A stretch of 64,000 bases of DNA from DATDFB01 sp035276475 (GTDB lineage: Bacteria > Acidobacteriota > Thermoanaerobaculia > Gp7-AA8). The stretch is from assembly GCA_035276475.1 (NCBI GenBank), contig DATELQ010000062.1, positions 1 through 64,000 of the forward strand, read 5' to 3'. Of this stretch, positions 32,310 through 40,587 are shown piece by piece. The notes under the pieces were generated by a model. That model was not told the origin of the DNA. It did no database searches and worked only from the letters and a program-made list of their open reading frames with translations. Positions within the stretch are counted from its first letter, which is position 1. Each line of letters starts with the position of its first letter. The position numbers were made by a program, and so were the translations under genes.

Positions 32310-33035
32310 ATGAGAAAAAGTTTGATGACGGCAATGGCGCTCGCGCTCGTTTGCGCGAGCGCTTCCGCGTCGATGGAGGTGCTGGTCGAAGGGACGCCCG
32401 CCCCCCAGTACCACCACAACGGCACTGTCTATATCGAGGCGCTGCGCGGACGCGACTTCTCGATCCGCATCTCGAATCCGACACCGTACCGCGTGGCGGT
32501 GGCGCTGTCGGTCGACGGCTTGAATACGATCGACGCGCGGCACACGAGCGCTTGGAGCACGCGCAAGTGGGTGCTCGACCCGTGGGAGACGACGGTGATC
32601 TCCGGCTGGCAGGTGGACATGGGGACGGCGCGCCGCTTCTTCTTCACCGGCGAGCGCAGTTCCTACGGCACCGCGCTCGGCCAGACGCAGAACCTCGGCG
32701 CGATCGAAGCGGTGTTCTACCGCGAGCGCACACGCCGCCGCGAAATGTCGAAGATGGCGCCGCCCCCGCCCCCGAACGCCGGCTCCTCTGCCGCGCCGAG
32801 GGAGGTGGAGGCGAATAAGGGCTACGCGGACGATGAATACGCCGCGACCGGCATGGGCGACCGCGACCGCCACGAGGTCGAGGCGGTGGACATCGATCTC
32901 GACCCGACGCCGATCGACACCGCCCGCATCCGCTACGAGTTCCGCCCGCAGCTGGTGAAGTTGGGCGTGCTGCTGGAGCCGTCGCCGCTGGAGCGCCGGG
33001 AGGGGGCGCGGGGGTTCTGCCCGGAGCCGCGGTGA
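32310..33035 (+). CDS. Exported hypothetical protein
   Basis: 241 residues with a signal peptide (MRKSLMTAMALALVCASASA). The mature N-terminus forms a beta-rich domain (VYIEALRGRDFSIRISNPT, VAVALSVDGLNTIDARHTSA, WVLDPWETTVISGWQ). A Pro/Ala linker (MAPPPPPNAGSSAAPR) follows, then an acidic region with ATGMGDRDRHEVEAV. An AGGAGG site precedes the ATG. Homologues seem to exist as uncharacterised proteins; I cannot name a function. Confidence 0.65.
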   Translation: MRKSLMTAMALALVCASASASMEVLVEGTPAPQYHHNGTVYIEALRGRDFSIRISNPTPYRVAVALSVDGLNTIDARHTSAWSTRKWVLDPWETTVISGWQVDMGTARRFFFTGERSSYGTALGQTQNLGAIEAVFYRERTRRREMSKMAPPPPPNAGSSAAPREVEANKGYADDEYAATGMGDRDRHEVEAVDIDLDPTPIDTARIRYEFRPQLVKLGVLLEPSPLERREGARGFCPEPR

Positions 33036-33044
33036 GGGCGTGTA

Positions 33045-33077
33045 GGATCTGAGGGTGGCTGACGCGCCCTCAGATCC
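33045..33077. promoter_or_regulatory. Perfect 11-bp inverted repeat across the toxin-antitoxin start
   Basis: GGATCTGAGGG (33045-33055) and CCCTCAGATCC (33067-33077) are exact complements with an 11-nt spacer, so the half-site centres are 22 bp apart, two helical turns. The element overlaps the TAGGAT -10 (33043-33048) and the GTG start codon (33055). It fits an autoregulatory operator or an RNA hairpin masking the start. Confidence 0.65.
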
Positions 33078-33378
33078 GCTCGCGTTCATTCAGCGGTGCG
33101 TGCGTGAGCGGAAGATATTCTGGACGTATCACGTGAATATGCGGCTGGAGCGCCGCCACATATCGCGGCGCGAAATCCTCGAAGCTGTCGGTTCGTACGA
33201 GATCATCGAAGACTATCCGGACGACAAGTACCTTCCGAGTTACCTGATTCTCGCTGCCGAAGCATTTCATGTGCTTTTCGCGACCGATGTCGCGGACGAT
33301 AATGTTCGGGTGGTAACAGCGTACCGACCCGATGCCAGCGAATGGCAGGCGGACCTCCGAACGAGGAGAGTGCACTGA
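33055..33378 (+). CDS. DUF4258-family protein, likely toxin of a toxin-antitoxin pair
   Basis: 107 residues. The core FWTYHVNMRLERRHISRREI, then ILEAVGSYEIIEDYPDDKY and a closing strand pair (HVLFATDVADDNVRVVTAYRP), is the DUF4258/BrnT-like small beta-alpha fold often paired with MqsA/YgiT antitoxins. It starts at GTG 33055, with TAGGAT six nt upstream. The stop overlaps the antitoxin ATG (TGATG). Ribonuclease activity is inferred from relatives such as MqsR and RelE-like folds. Confidence 0.75.
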   Translation: MADAPSDPLAFIQRCVRERKIFWTYHVNMRLERRHISRREILEAVGSYEIIEDYPDDKYLPSYLILAAEAFHVLFATDVADDNVRVVTAYRPDASEWQADLRTRRVH

Positions 33379-33599
33379 TGAAATGCCGTGTCTGCGGCTC
33401 CGAACTGCGTGCGATTCAGACGAATCTGCCGTTCAAGATTTCCGAGCGCACGATCGTGATCGTCAAAGATCTGCCGGTTCTGCAGTGCGAGCGATGCTCC
33501 GAGTACTCGATGGATGATCCGACGTTCGCGCGCGTGGAAGAGATGCTCGCGCGCGTCGACAAAGACGCGGAGCTGGAGATCGTTCCCTTCGCTGCGTGA
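33378..33599 (+). CDS. YgiT-type zinc-finger antitoxin (MqsA N-terminal domain only)
   Basis: 73 residues. Two CxxC pairs (Cys3/Cys6 in MKCRVCGSEL and Cys39/Cys42 in CERCSEYS) bind zinc, as in the N-terminal half of MqsA. No HTH domain follows, so DNA binding for autoregulation would need another protein or the toxin complex. It is translationally coupled to the DUF4258 gene. Confidence 0.8.
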   Translation: MKCRVCGSELRAIQTNLPFKISERTIVIVKDLPVLQCERCSEYSMDDPTFARVEEMLARVDKDAELEIVPFAA

Positions 33600-33600
33600 T

Positions 33601-33633
33601 GTGAAGTGCGGCGGCATGGCCGCCGCACTCCAC
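33601..33633. terminator. Strong hairpin between convergent genes
   Basis: AGTGCGGCGGC (33605-33615) and GCCGCCGCACT (33619-33629) pair perfectly around a three-base loop, with an extra GTG/CAC pairing outside. There is no T-tract. It lies directly after the antitoxin stop and just before the stop of the minus-strand surface protein, so it likely serves both. Confidence 0.65.
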
Positions 33634-33639
33634 ATTCAA

Positions 33640-36018
33640 TTACTGTTTCGGGCCGATCGTCGGGCCGTCACCCACTACAAAGTACCCCGCCGGAACGCCG
33701 CTCGCCTGACATTGCGTCGCCGCGGCTGCCGCAGCGGCGTTCACTGCGTTGATATCCGCCGCGCTCTTCGGCACGACGACCGGGACGCAGCGGCGGGTGG
33801 TGTTCAGCGACGGGTCCGTCGCCGTCACCACGATCAGGTAGACGCGGCCGTTGGCGGTGGCGTTGCGCTCGGCGCGGAGGCGCAGCGAGCCGGCGGCGTC
33901 GGGCGACTGGTCGCCGTTCGCTGTCGTCACGTCGTCCTCGTTGCTGAAGACGCCCGCGAAGGCGACGCTCGCGGAGCCGCTGTTGTCCGTGGCGCTGAAC
34001 CTCAGGCCGACGTCGACTAGGTCGTGGTTCGGGGGCCAGAGCAGACCGGTCGTCACCGACGCGGTGAGCGCGGGCGGCTCGGTGTCGCGGACGGTGATCG
34101 TCACCGTCGCCGCGGGGGAGTCGACCGTGCTGTCGTTCGCTTGGTACGTGAACGTGTCGGTGCCGGTGAAGTGCAGGTTCGGCGTGTAGGTGAAGCCGCC
34201 GTTCGCACTGCCCGACACCGTCCCGTGCGCTGCCACCGTGTAGTGCACCGCCGTCAGGGCGTCGCCGTCGACGTCGCTGTCGTTCGCCAGCACGCCGGGC
34301 GCCGCGATCGTCAGCGTCGTGTCCTGATCCATCGCATACGCGTCGGCGTGCGCTACCGGCGGATCGTTCACGTTCGTGACTGTTACGTGCACGGTGGCCG
34401 AGGCTGTGCCGCCGTTGCCGTCGCTGATCGTGTAGGTGAAGGTGTCGGTGCCGAAGAAATCGTGCGCCGGCGTGTAGCTGACGGACGACGCGCTGAACGT
34501 GACCGAGCCGTGCGCTCCCTGCGTCACCGCCGTGACCGTGAGCGTGTCGCCGTCGACGTCGCTGTCATTCGCCAGCACGTTCACCGCATTCGCGCCGCTG
34601 TCCTCGGCAATGGTCGTCGAGTCGTCGGCCGCGCTCGGCGGATCTTCGACGTTCAACACCGTCACGCTCACAGTTGCTGTGTCGGTGCCGCTGTGGCCGT
34701 CGTCGATCGTGTACGTGAAGGAGTCGCTGCCAAAGAAATTCGGATTCGGCGTGTAGCTCACGGACGACGCGCTGAACGTCACGGAGCCGTGCGTGCCCTG
34801 CGTCACCGCGGTGATCGTCAGCGTGTCGGCGTTCGCGTCGGTATCGTTTGCGAGCACGTTGATCGCGTTCGCGCCGCTGTCCTCCGTCACCGTGGCGGTG
34901 TCGTCGACCGCGTCGGGCGGCGAGTTGCTGCACGCCACCTGCCCCTCGAACGCGCCGACGTCAGCGCCGTCGCCGCCCGTCGCGTTCGCAATCGTGGCGT
35001 CGTCGCACGGCCGGGTCAGGCCGCGCTGGTCGGTGGTCTCGCCGCTGCTGTTGCCCTGGTCGATGGCGATGCTGCCGGCGAGGAGCGCGTGCGTCGGCGT
35101 CGTGCCGCCGTTGTTCTGCAGCGGCCCCAGGGCGACGGAGGCGTCGCTGACGCCGAGCTGGTCGGCCATCGACGCGGCCATCGAGCCGGTACCAAGCGCG
35201 CCGACGACGTTGTAGCCGTTGCTCGTGATCGTGCCGTCGACGTTCGGCGCCGACGTGCCGCTGTTGCCGGCTACGATGCTGTTGCGCAGCGTGATCGTGC
35301 CGCCGGCGTTCTTCACCGCGCCGCCGCTGTTCGCCGTGATCGTGCTGTTCTTGATGTTGACGGTGCTGCTGCCGTCGGCGAGCACGGCGCCGGCCGACGT
35401 CGTGGCCGTGTTGCCGCTGATCGTCGAGCTGACGATGTTGACGGTCGCGCCGTTCGTCGCGTAGATGGCCGCGCCGCTCACCGCGTGCGAGCCGGAGATC
35501 GTGCAGTTGATGAGGTTCAGCGTGGCGTGGTTGACGAGGATCGCGCCGCCGCTGCCCGACACGGAGCCGTGGATGATGTTGAGGTTTTGCAGCGTGACGA
35601 CGACGCCCGCCGCACCGGCGGGATTGATGTGGAAGATGCGGTCGAGCGACGCCGCGTCGATGGTCATGCCGGTGTCGGGGCCGACGATCGTCAGCGACTG
35701 GGTGATGTCCATGTCGCCGGTGGTGTTGCCGTCCTCGCCGGCGCCGGGAAGCTCGAAGGTGATGGTGTTGAAGTAGGTGAGGAAGCTGATGGAGTCGGCG
35801 CCGCTGCCGGCGGCGCACTGCGGGTACGGCGCGCTGTCGGCGTTGGCGTTGCCGATGGCTTTGCGCAGCGTGCAGTGGTTGACATCGGGGCGTTCAGGCG
35901 GGCCGAAGAGTGTGTCCTGAGGACCTTCGACTTGAAGGTCCGTGGCGAAGAGTGCTGGCGCGATGACCAGGAACAGGGCTATGGCAAGACCCGAGAGAGA
36001 GCGGTTCGGGCGCATCAA
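33640..36018 (-). CDS. Surface/secreted beta-helix protein with three cadherin-like repeats
   Basis: 792 residues: signal peptide (LSGLAIALFLVIAPALFA), a right-handed parallel beta-helix (about 70-380, with rungs such as ATLNLINCTISGS, ATVNIVSSTISGN, STVNIKNSTITANSGGA), then three tandem cadherin/VCBS-like domains of about 90 residues (about 375-650) sharing VLANDSDVDGDTLT, AHGSVTFSASSVSYTP and DTFTYTI. A last domain includes PPNHDLVDVGLR. The Asp/Asn-rich repeats suggest calcium binding and adhesion. The first two repeats are near-identical also in DNA. Confidence 0.85.
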   Translation of the reverse strand: MMRPNRSLSGLAIALFLVIAPALFATDLQVEGPQDTLFGPPERPDVNHCTLRKAIGNANADSAPYPQCAAGSGADSISFLTYFNTITFELPGAGEDGNTTGDMDITQSLTIVGPDTGMTIDAASLDRIFHINPAGAAGVVVTLQNLNIIHGSVSGSGGAILVNHATLNLINCTISGSHAVSGAAIYATNGATVNIVSSTISGNTATTSAGAVLADGSSTVNIKNSTITANSGGAVKNAGGTITLRNSIVAGNSGTSAPNVDGTITSNGYNVVGALGTGSMAASMADQLGVSDASVALGPLQNNGGTTPTHALLAGSIAIDQGNSSGETTDQRGLTRPCDDATIANATGGDGADVGAFEGQVACSNSPPDAVDDTATVTEDSGANAINVLANDTDANADTLTITAVTQGTHGSVTFSASSVSYTPNPNFFGSDSFTYTIDDGHSGTDTATVSVTVLNVEDPPSAADDSTTIAEDSGANAVNVLANDSDVDGDTLTVTAVTQGAHGSVTFSASSVSYTPAHDFFGTDTFTYTISDGNGGTASATVHVTVTNVNDPPVAHADAYAMDQDTTLTIAAPGVLANDSDVDGDALTAVHYTVAAHGTVSGSANGGFTYTPNLHFTGTDTFTYQANDSTVDSPAATVTITVRDTEPPALTASVTTGLLWPPNHDLVDVGLRFSATDNSGSASVAFAGVFSNEDDVTTANGDQSPDAAGSLRLRAERNATANGRVYLIVVTATDPSLNTTRRCVPVVVPKSAADINAVNAAAAAAATQCQASGVPAGYFVVGDGPTIGPKQ

Positions 36019-36043
36019 GGTTCCTCCTCCGAGGCCGCCAAAG

Positions 36044-36328
36044 TTATGTTCGGTTGCGCAGAGCTTCTGTGACCTGCCGCACGATTTCGGCCGGATCTTC
36101 TCCCACAGCCTCGGCGATCTGCACGAGCTCGATGACGTCGAGCCGGCGCGTGCCGCTCTCGATCTTGGAGAGGTACGACGCGGGCACGCCGAGGCGCGCG
36201 GCGAGGTCGGACTGCTTGACGCCGGCGCGCTCGCGGACGCGCGTGAGGACGTCGCCCAAGATGCGCAGCTCGGCGGCGAGCTTGGTCTTGGTGGAGACGC
36301 GGTCGCTGCCGCCGTGGCGCGCGGGCAT
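36044..36328 (-). CDS. XRE-family helix-turn-helix regulator
   Basis: 94 residues: basic N-terminus, then an HTH_3 domain (LTRVRERAGVKQSDLAARLG, VPASYLSKIESGTRRLDV, LVQIAEAVGEDPAEIV). CATACT lies seven nt before the ATG on this strand. It diverges from the gene at 36353 and lies upstream of the surface protein on the same strand (25-nt gap), so it could regulate either unit. Confidence 0.8.
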   Translation of the reverse strand: MPARHGGSDRVSTKTKLAAELRILGDVLTRVRERAGVKQSDLAARLGVPASYLSKIESGTRRLDVIELVQIAEAVGEDPAEIVRQVTEALRNRT

Positions 36329-36335
36329 GCGCGTT

Positions 36336-36343
36336 AGTATGAT
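36336..36343. promoter_or_regulatory. Nested divergent -10 dyad (XRE / Cys-rich operon)
   Basis: AGTATGAT gives TATGAT (36338-36343) on the plus strand, nine nt before ATG 36353, and CATACT (36341-36336) on the minus strand, seven nt before ATG 36328. It is the same design as at 8214 and 30015. Confidence 0.45.
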
Positions 36344-36352
36344 GCGCGACCC

Positions 36353-36739
36353 ATGCGCTTCGACATTCTTTCCCGCAGTGAGAGTGGCTTGACGTACGTC
36401 CGCGAGCGGCGGAGCGGCATCGTCCGCTCGCTGACCGAGGAGGAGCTGCACGACTTCGAAGACCCGAAGCCGTGCGAGGAGTGCGGCGAGCAGTTCGGCT
36501 GCGATCACTACAACTGCGCCGGCGAGCGGCTGCTCGAGGACGTGGAGATCGACGAGGTGGTGCCGGCGGAGTGGCGCGCGCTGGCCCGCGGCGAGGGGCT
36601 GAGCCGCAACGACGTGGCGCGGCTCGTGACGATCCAGCGGACGTCGGAGGGGACGCACCAGGTCGCGCCGGACGCGGCCTCGGACATGCGGACGATGGAG
36701 CTGGCGCTGCTGCTGGACGAGACGCTGCTCGCGCCGTGA
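36353..36739 (+). CDS. Cys-rich hypothetical protein, first gene of overlapping operon
   Basis: 128 residues, acidic, no signal peptide. A cluster CEECGEQFGCDHYNC (about 41-55) could bind zinc. The N-terminus FDILSRSESGLTYVRERR recalls a small beta unit, and the C-terminus (MELALLLDETLLAP) is helical. No family recognised. The stop overlaps the hydrolase GTG, starting a run of six genes joined by short overlaps. Confidence 0.6.
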   Translation: MRFDILSRSESGLTYVRERRSGIVRSLTEEELHDFEDPKPCEECGEQFGCDHYNCAGERLLEDVEIDEVVPAEWRALARGEGLSRNDVARLVTIQRTSEGTHQVAPDAASDMRTMELALLLDETLLAP

Positions 36740-37500
36740 CGTTGATGCTGACGCATCGCATCGACGGCGACGGCCCTCCGCTGCTGCTGCTCAACGGCGG
36801 GTTGATGTCGATGGCGGCGTGGCAGCCGTACGCGGACGCGCTGTCGCCGCGGTATCGCGTGATCCGCTGCGATTTTCGCGGGCAGATGTTGACGCCGGGA
36901 CCGCCGTTCGCGTCGTCGTGGGAGGAGCATGCCGCTGACGTGGTGTCGCTGCTCGATGCGTTGTCGGTCGAGCGTGCGTACGTCGTCGGCGTGTCGTTCG
37001 GCGCCGAGGTGGCGATGCTGCTCGCGGCTGCGTATCCGTCGCGAGTCTCGCGCCTGGCGGTGATCTCCGCGACCGATTACACGACGGAGGCGATGCGCAC
37101 CGACGCGGCGGCAGGGTGGGGGCGGGTGAAGGACGATCCGGCAGAGCTGTTCCGGCACGTAGCGCGGAAGACGTGGAGCGCGGCGTGGCTGGCCGCGCAG
37201 CCGCCGGATTTCATCGAGTCGCGCGCGCGGCAGATGTCCACGCTGCCGCCGCAGTTCTTTGCTGGGGCGGAGGCGATCATCCGGCTGCTCGATACGCTGG
37301 ATTTGCGGGCGCAACTGCCGCGCATCATGGCGCCGACTCTGGTGGTCGGCGGCGCGAACGATGCGGTATTTCCGGTCGAGCATTCGCGTGCGATCGCGGC
37401 GGCGATTCCGGGGGCGCGGTTGGAGGTCTTCGAGGACGTGGGACATGGGCTGGTGTTCGAATGTTCGGAGCGGGTGATCGCGTTGTTGACCGAGGTATGA
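36736..37500 (+). CDS. Alpha/beta-hydrolase
   Basis: 254 residues from GTG 36736 (ATG 36745 is an alternative). Classic small alpha/beta-hydrolase: PPLLLLNGGLMSMAAW (oxyanion loop with Asn in place of the usual His), nucleophile motif GVSFGAE, acid in GGANDAVFP and His in DVGHGLVFE. Cytosolic. The substrate cannot be predicted; it resembles 3-oxoadipate enol-lactonase or esterase types. Its stop overlaps a possible start of the AbrB gene. Confidence 0.8.
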   Translation: MTLMLTHRIDGDGPPLLLLNGGLMSMAAWQPYADALSPRYRVIRCDFRGQMLTPGPPFASSWEEHAADVVSLLDALSVERAYVVGVSFGAEVAMLLAAAYPSRVSRLAVISATDYTTEAMRTDAAAGWGRVKDDPAELFRHVARKTWSAAWLAAQPPDFIESRARQMSTLPPQFFAGAEAIIRLLDTLDLRAQLPRIMAPTLVVGGANDAVFPVEHSRAIAAAIPGARLEVFEDVGHGLVFECSERVIALLTEV

Positions 37501-37508
37501 TTTCAGCC

Positions 37509-37823
37509 ATGGGAATCATGAAGACCACGACGATTGGTGACGGCGGAACGATCACGATTCCCGAGGAACTGCTGGTAGAGGCGGGGTTCGAGCCGGGCAT
37601 GCCATTGGAGATCACGGCTTACGACGGTCGTATCGAGATCGAGCCGGCAAGTCCGGGCATGCGTATCGAAATGCGTGGACGCGTGGCGGTGCTCGTCCCA
37701 ATCGAGCCCATCGAAGGTCAACCTCCGCCTGATGTTGATCAAATCATCGAGGAGCTGCGCGAGGAGCGGATGAACGAGATCCTCGGACGAGATCCCACAG
37801 CAAAGAATGATCGTCGCCGTTGA
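37509..37823 (+). CDS. AbrB/SpoVT-type antitoxin
   Basis: 104 residues. The N-terminal swapped-hairpin DNA-binding domain (MKTTTIGDGGTITIPEELL, EAGFEPGMPLEITAYDGRIE) is of the AbrB/MazE/VapB class. The acidic C-terminus would neutralise the PIN toxin. Starts at 37497, 37509 or 37518 are all in frame; TATGAT at 37496-37501 lies seven nt before 37509, favouring that one as a leaderless start and giving the pair its own promoter inside the operon. It overlaps the toxin gene by 17 nt. Confidence 0.82.
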   Translation: MGIMKTTTIGDGGTITIPEELLVEAGFEPGMPLEITAYDGRIEIEPASPGMRIEMRGRVAVLVPIEPIEGQPPPDVDQIIEELREERMNEILGRDPTAKNDRRR

Positions 37824-38223
37824 TACAAACGTCATCATTACTGCCTACGCTTGGTGGGATGGCCGGCAAGACGCTGCAGTCCGCGCGATCAACCGGTTTG
37901 TCGACGAAAAAACATTGATCGTTCCGGTACACGCACTGATGGAAAGCTACTCAGTGCTGACGAGCCTACCGCGAGAATATCGGGCAACTCCGGCGGAGGC
38001 ATTTCGCGCTCTTCAGATCACGTTCGCGAATGTGCCCGTCGCGGGTCTCTCGTCGGACGACTTCTGGCCGCTGCTCAAAACGTTGGTTAACCGCGACATC
38101 TCCGGCGGCCGAATTTACGACGCCGCGATCGCGCACGTCGCGCGTGAAGCAGGCGCCGAAGCCATCCTCACATTCAACGCTCGGCATTTCTGGGGCGAAG
38201 GTCTTCAGGTCCTCACCCCATGA
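37807..38223 (+). CDS. PIN-domain toxin (VapC-like)
   Basis: 138 residues, a complete PIN domain: Asp6 (AVDTNVI), Glu45 (LMESYSV) and Asp105 (RIYDAAI) form the Mg-binding ribonuclease site, with Asn124 in LTFNARHF at the fourth position. It probably cuts tRNA or rRNA like other VapC toxins. It pairs with the AbrB-type antitoxin. Codon and base use are slightly less GC-rich than the flanking genes. The stop overlaps the start of the deaminase-like gene (ATGA). Confidence 0.85.
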   Translation: MIVAVDTNVIITAYAWWDGRQDAAVRAINRFVDEKTLIVPVHALMESYSVLTSLPREYRATPAEAFRALQITFANVPVAGLSSDDFWPLLKTLVNRDISGGRIYDAAIAHVAREAGAEAILTFNARHFWGEGLQVLTP

Positions 38224-39842
38224 TCCCCCGCCTCCAACGCTTCTTCGCGCAGCTCATCAGCGAGACCTCCGGCCTCGCGTTGGAGGACACGCTCGCTCTG
38301 GCGCGGCAGTCGCCGCAGCTCTCGGATGAGCCGGACCTCGGGGCGTGCATCGCGGAGTTCCACGACCTCCTGGGCAAGTTCCGGCTGCAGCAAGCGCCGA
38401 TCGAGAAGCTGCTCGATCATCCGGTGTCGAACGCACTCGAAGCGTTCTTCCGCGCCTTTCCGATTCCGTTTCACGACGAGCACATTCATCTCACCGGCTC
38501 GCTCGATGCGGAGTTCGTCTACCCGCGGCTCGCGGAGCTGCTGGCGGGGCCGCATCGCGCGCTGTATGAGAAGAAAATCCGCGACGTTTACGGCGACGAG
38601 GCGCTACCGATTCGGGATGCGGCGGACGTCGACCGGCTCATTCGGCTCAAGGAAGGAGAGCGCTTCGACCGCTACCTCCGCATCCTCTACCTCCCGAAGC
38701 TCATCCTCACCTCGCGCGAGGCCCACCGCGACGCCGCCAGGCACATGGCCACGCGCCTCCTGCGCGACGGCAACGTCGGCTCGATCCGGCTCAAGTTCAC
38801 GCTCTTCCGCGAGACCACCGACCCGGCCGAGCAGATCCCCGGCATCTCCGAGGTCACGCCGGACGATGTCATCCTCGGGCTGACGGAAGGCTTTCGAGAA
38901 GTAGAGGGGTTCCGCGTCATCCTCTCGCCGAGCTTCCGCAAAGAGCCCGGCTTCTACGACGCTACGCGCTATCCGTCCAAGCGCGCCAGCTTCGACGATC
39001 AGGTCGGGCAGATCATCGACCTCTTGAAGCGCCATCCCGAGCTGCGCGATGTCGTGACCGAGGTCGACACCGTCGGCAACGAGCGCGGGTTCTACCGCAA
39101 GGTGCACTTCCAGGAGATGCGCGTCGGCATCCGCAAGCTCCAGGCCTACGGCTTCCGTACGCGCAGCCATCACGGCGAGACGTGGGACACGCTGCGCCAG
39201 GGTGTCCAGGCCGTCGACAACGCCATGAACATCTGGCACGTCGACGCCGTCGAGCACGGCCTCAGCATGGGCATCAATCCGAACTTCTACTTCCACAGCC
39301 TCCTCCAGCGCGTCCTCGGCGCGAACCGCCGCGGCGAGCCGGTCGAGCCGGGCTCGCGCGAGCACGCCGAGCTCCTCGACATGGACTGGAGCGCCCGCGA
39401 GGAGATCCGCGACAAGCTCCTCTCCGGCGCGCCGCTCACGCGCGGCGAGGCCACGCTGGCGACGAAGACGAAGTTCCATCACGCCCGTGAGGTCGAACAC
39501 TACCAACACGATGTGTTGAACCGCATGATCGACAAGCGGCTCACGCTCGTGTCGCTGCCGTCGTCGAACAAGAAGCTCACCGGCGCGCTGGCCGACTACG
39601 CCGATCATCCGTTCTCCTGGTGGGAGAAAAAGGGGCTCCGCCTCGGCGTCGGCACCGACAACGACGTCACGCTCTCCACGTCATTCGTGCGCGAGATGCT
39701 CATCCTCCTCTACACTGATCCGACGGAGCTCAAGATCACGAAGCTGCTCATCGTCACCACGGGCGAGTCGCACCGCGCGCACCTCAGCCACCTTTTGTGG
39801 CAGATGCGGAAGAGCCATGACGAACATTCTGATCGTCGATGA
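38220..39842 (+). CDS. Adenosine-deaminase-like metal-dependent hydrolase (long form)
   Basis: 540 residues, against about 340 for classical adenosine deaminase. All family landmarks are present: HIHLTGS (metal His pair, about residue 87), SHHGETW (catalytic Glu region, about 320), the EHGLSM segment, LPSSNKK and GTDNDVTLSTSF (metal Asp). Extra length is mostly an N-terminal helical domain and an insertion before GTDND. No signal peptide. The substrate could be adenosine, a modified purine or a nucleotide. It is embedded in the overlapping operon between a toxin-antitoxin pair and a double-receiver protein. Confidence 0.8.
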   Translation: MIPRLQRFFAQLISETSGLALEDTLALARQSPQLSDEPDLGACIAEFHDLLGKFRLQQAPIEKLLDHPVSNALEAFFRAFPIPFHDEHIHLTGSLDAEFVYPRLAELLAGPHRALYEKKIRDVYGDEALPIRDAADVDRLIRLKEGERFDRYLRILYLPKLILTSREAHRDAARHMATRLLRDGNVGSIRLKFTLFRETTDPAEQIPGISEVTPDDVILGLTEGFREVEGFRVILSPSFRKEPGFYDATRYPSKRASFDDQVGQIIDLLKRHPELRDVVTEVDTVGNERGFYRKVHFQEMRVGIRKLQAYGFRTRSHHGETWDTLRQGVQAVDNAMNIWHVDAVEHGLSMGINPNFYFHSLLQRVLGANRRGEPVEPGSREHAELLDMDWSAREEIRDKLLSGAPLTRGEATLATKTKFHHAREVEHYQHDVLNRMIDKRLTLVSLPSSNKKLTGALADYADHPFSWWEKKGLRLGVGTDNDVTLSTSFVREMLILLYTDPTELKITKLLIVTTGESHRAHLSHLLWQMRKSHDEHSDRR

Positions 39843-40587
39843 CAACCCCACGTTCCGCGCGCAGGCCGCGCGGATTTGCGAGTCCGAGGGCTTCAGCACC
39901 CTCTCGGCGGGATCGCTGTCCGAGCTCGCGGCGCTCTTGCCGACGGCGTCGCCCGACCTCGTCCTCGTCGACATCGAGCTGCCCGAGATTCCGGGCCACC
40001 GCCTCGGCGCGCTGATCCGCTCGCGCCGGCCGGTTCCGATCGTGCTCGTGTCGGCGCTCAAAGAAGAAAGTGTGCGACGGTTGTTCGAGGTGTCGGACGC
40101 GGACGGCTGGATCTGTAAGCCGCTGACGCGCGAGAAGCTGCTGGGTGCCGTGACGCGGTTCGTGTTGAAGAAAGAGGTGCCGCCGCGGCGAGACGCCGCG
40201 GGGCCGGCCGGCGTGGACGCCGGCGCGACTACCGCCGGCAAGAAAGTGCTCCTCGTCGAAGACGACCCCGTCATCGCCGCGCGCATCGAGTTCGCCCTCG
40301 GCAAGGACTGCGCGGTGACGATCGTCGAGGACGGCGAGGCGGCGATCCGCCATCTGCTGTCAGAGAACTACGACTGCGTGCTCCTCGACCTGACGCTGGC
40401 GCACCTCAGCGGCTTCGACGTGCTGCGGCACATGATCGTGCGCCAGCCGCAGTACCTGAAGTCGACGATCATCATGACCGCGGCGACCGACGAGTCGCTG
40501 CAGTTCATCGACCGCAAGACCGTCGCCGCCGTCATGCGCAAGCCATTCGACCTCGGCGACCTGCACGGCGTCGTGATGGCGACCTAG
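39817..40587 (+). CDS. Double-receiver response regulator without output domain
   Basis: 256 residues containing two CheY-like receivers joined by a Gly/Ala linker (about 125-142). Receiver 1: acidic Asp8/Asp9, phospho-Asp in LVLVDIELP and Lys in WICKPLT. Receiver 2: LLVEDDPV, phospho-Asp in CVLLDLTLA and Lys in MRKPFD. No DNA-binding or enzymatic domain is present, so it probably relays phosphate or acts by protein contact. It overlaps the deaminase-like gene by 26 nt and shares a CTAG stop with convergent dinB. Confidence 0.88.
   Translation: MTNILIVDDNPTFRAQAARICESEGFSTLSAGSLSELAALLPTASPDLVLVDIELPEIPGHRLGALIRSRRPVPIVLVSALKEESVRRLFEVSDADGWICKPLTREKLLGAVTRFVLKKEVPPRRDAAGPAGVDAGATTAGKKVLLVEDDPVIAARIEFALGKDCAVTIVEDGEAAIRHLLSENYDCVLLDLTLAHLSGFDVLRHMIVRQPQYLKSTIIMTAATDESLQFIDRKTVAAVMRKPFDLGDLHGVVMAT

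Noticed and set aside
38220..39842. RADAR (RdrAB) defence system
   Set aside because: There is an adenosine-deaminase fold but no RdrA-type ATPase beside it, and the length is shorter than I would expect for RdrB.
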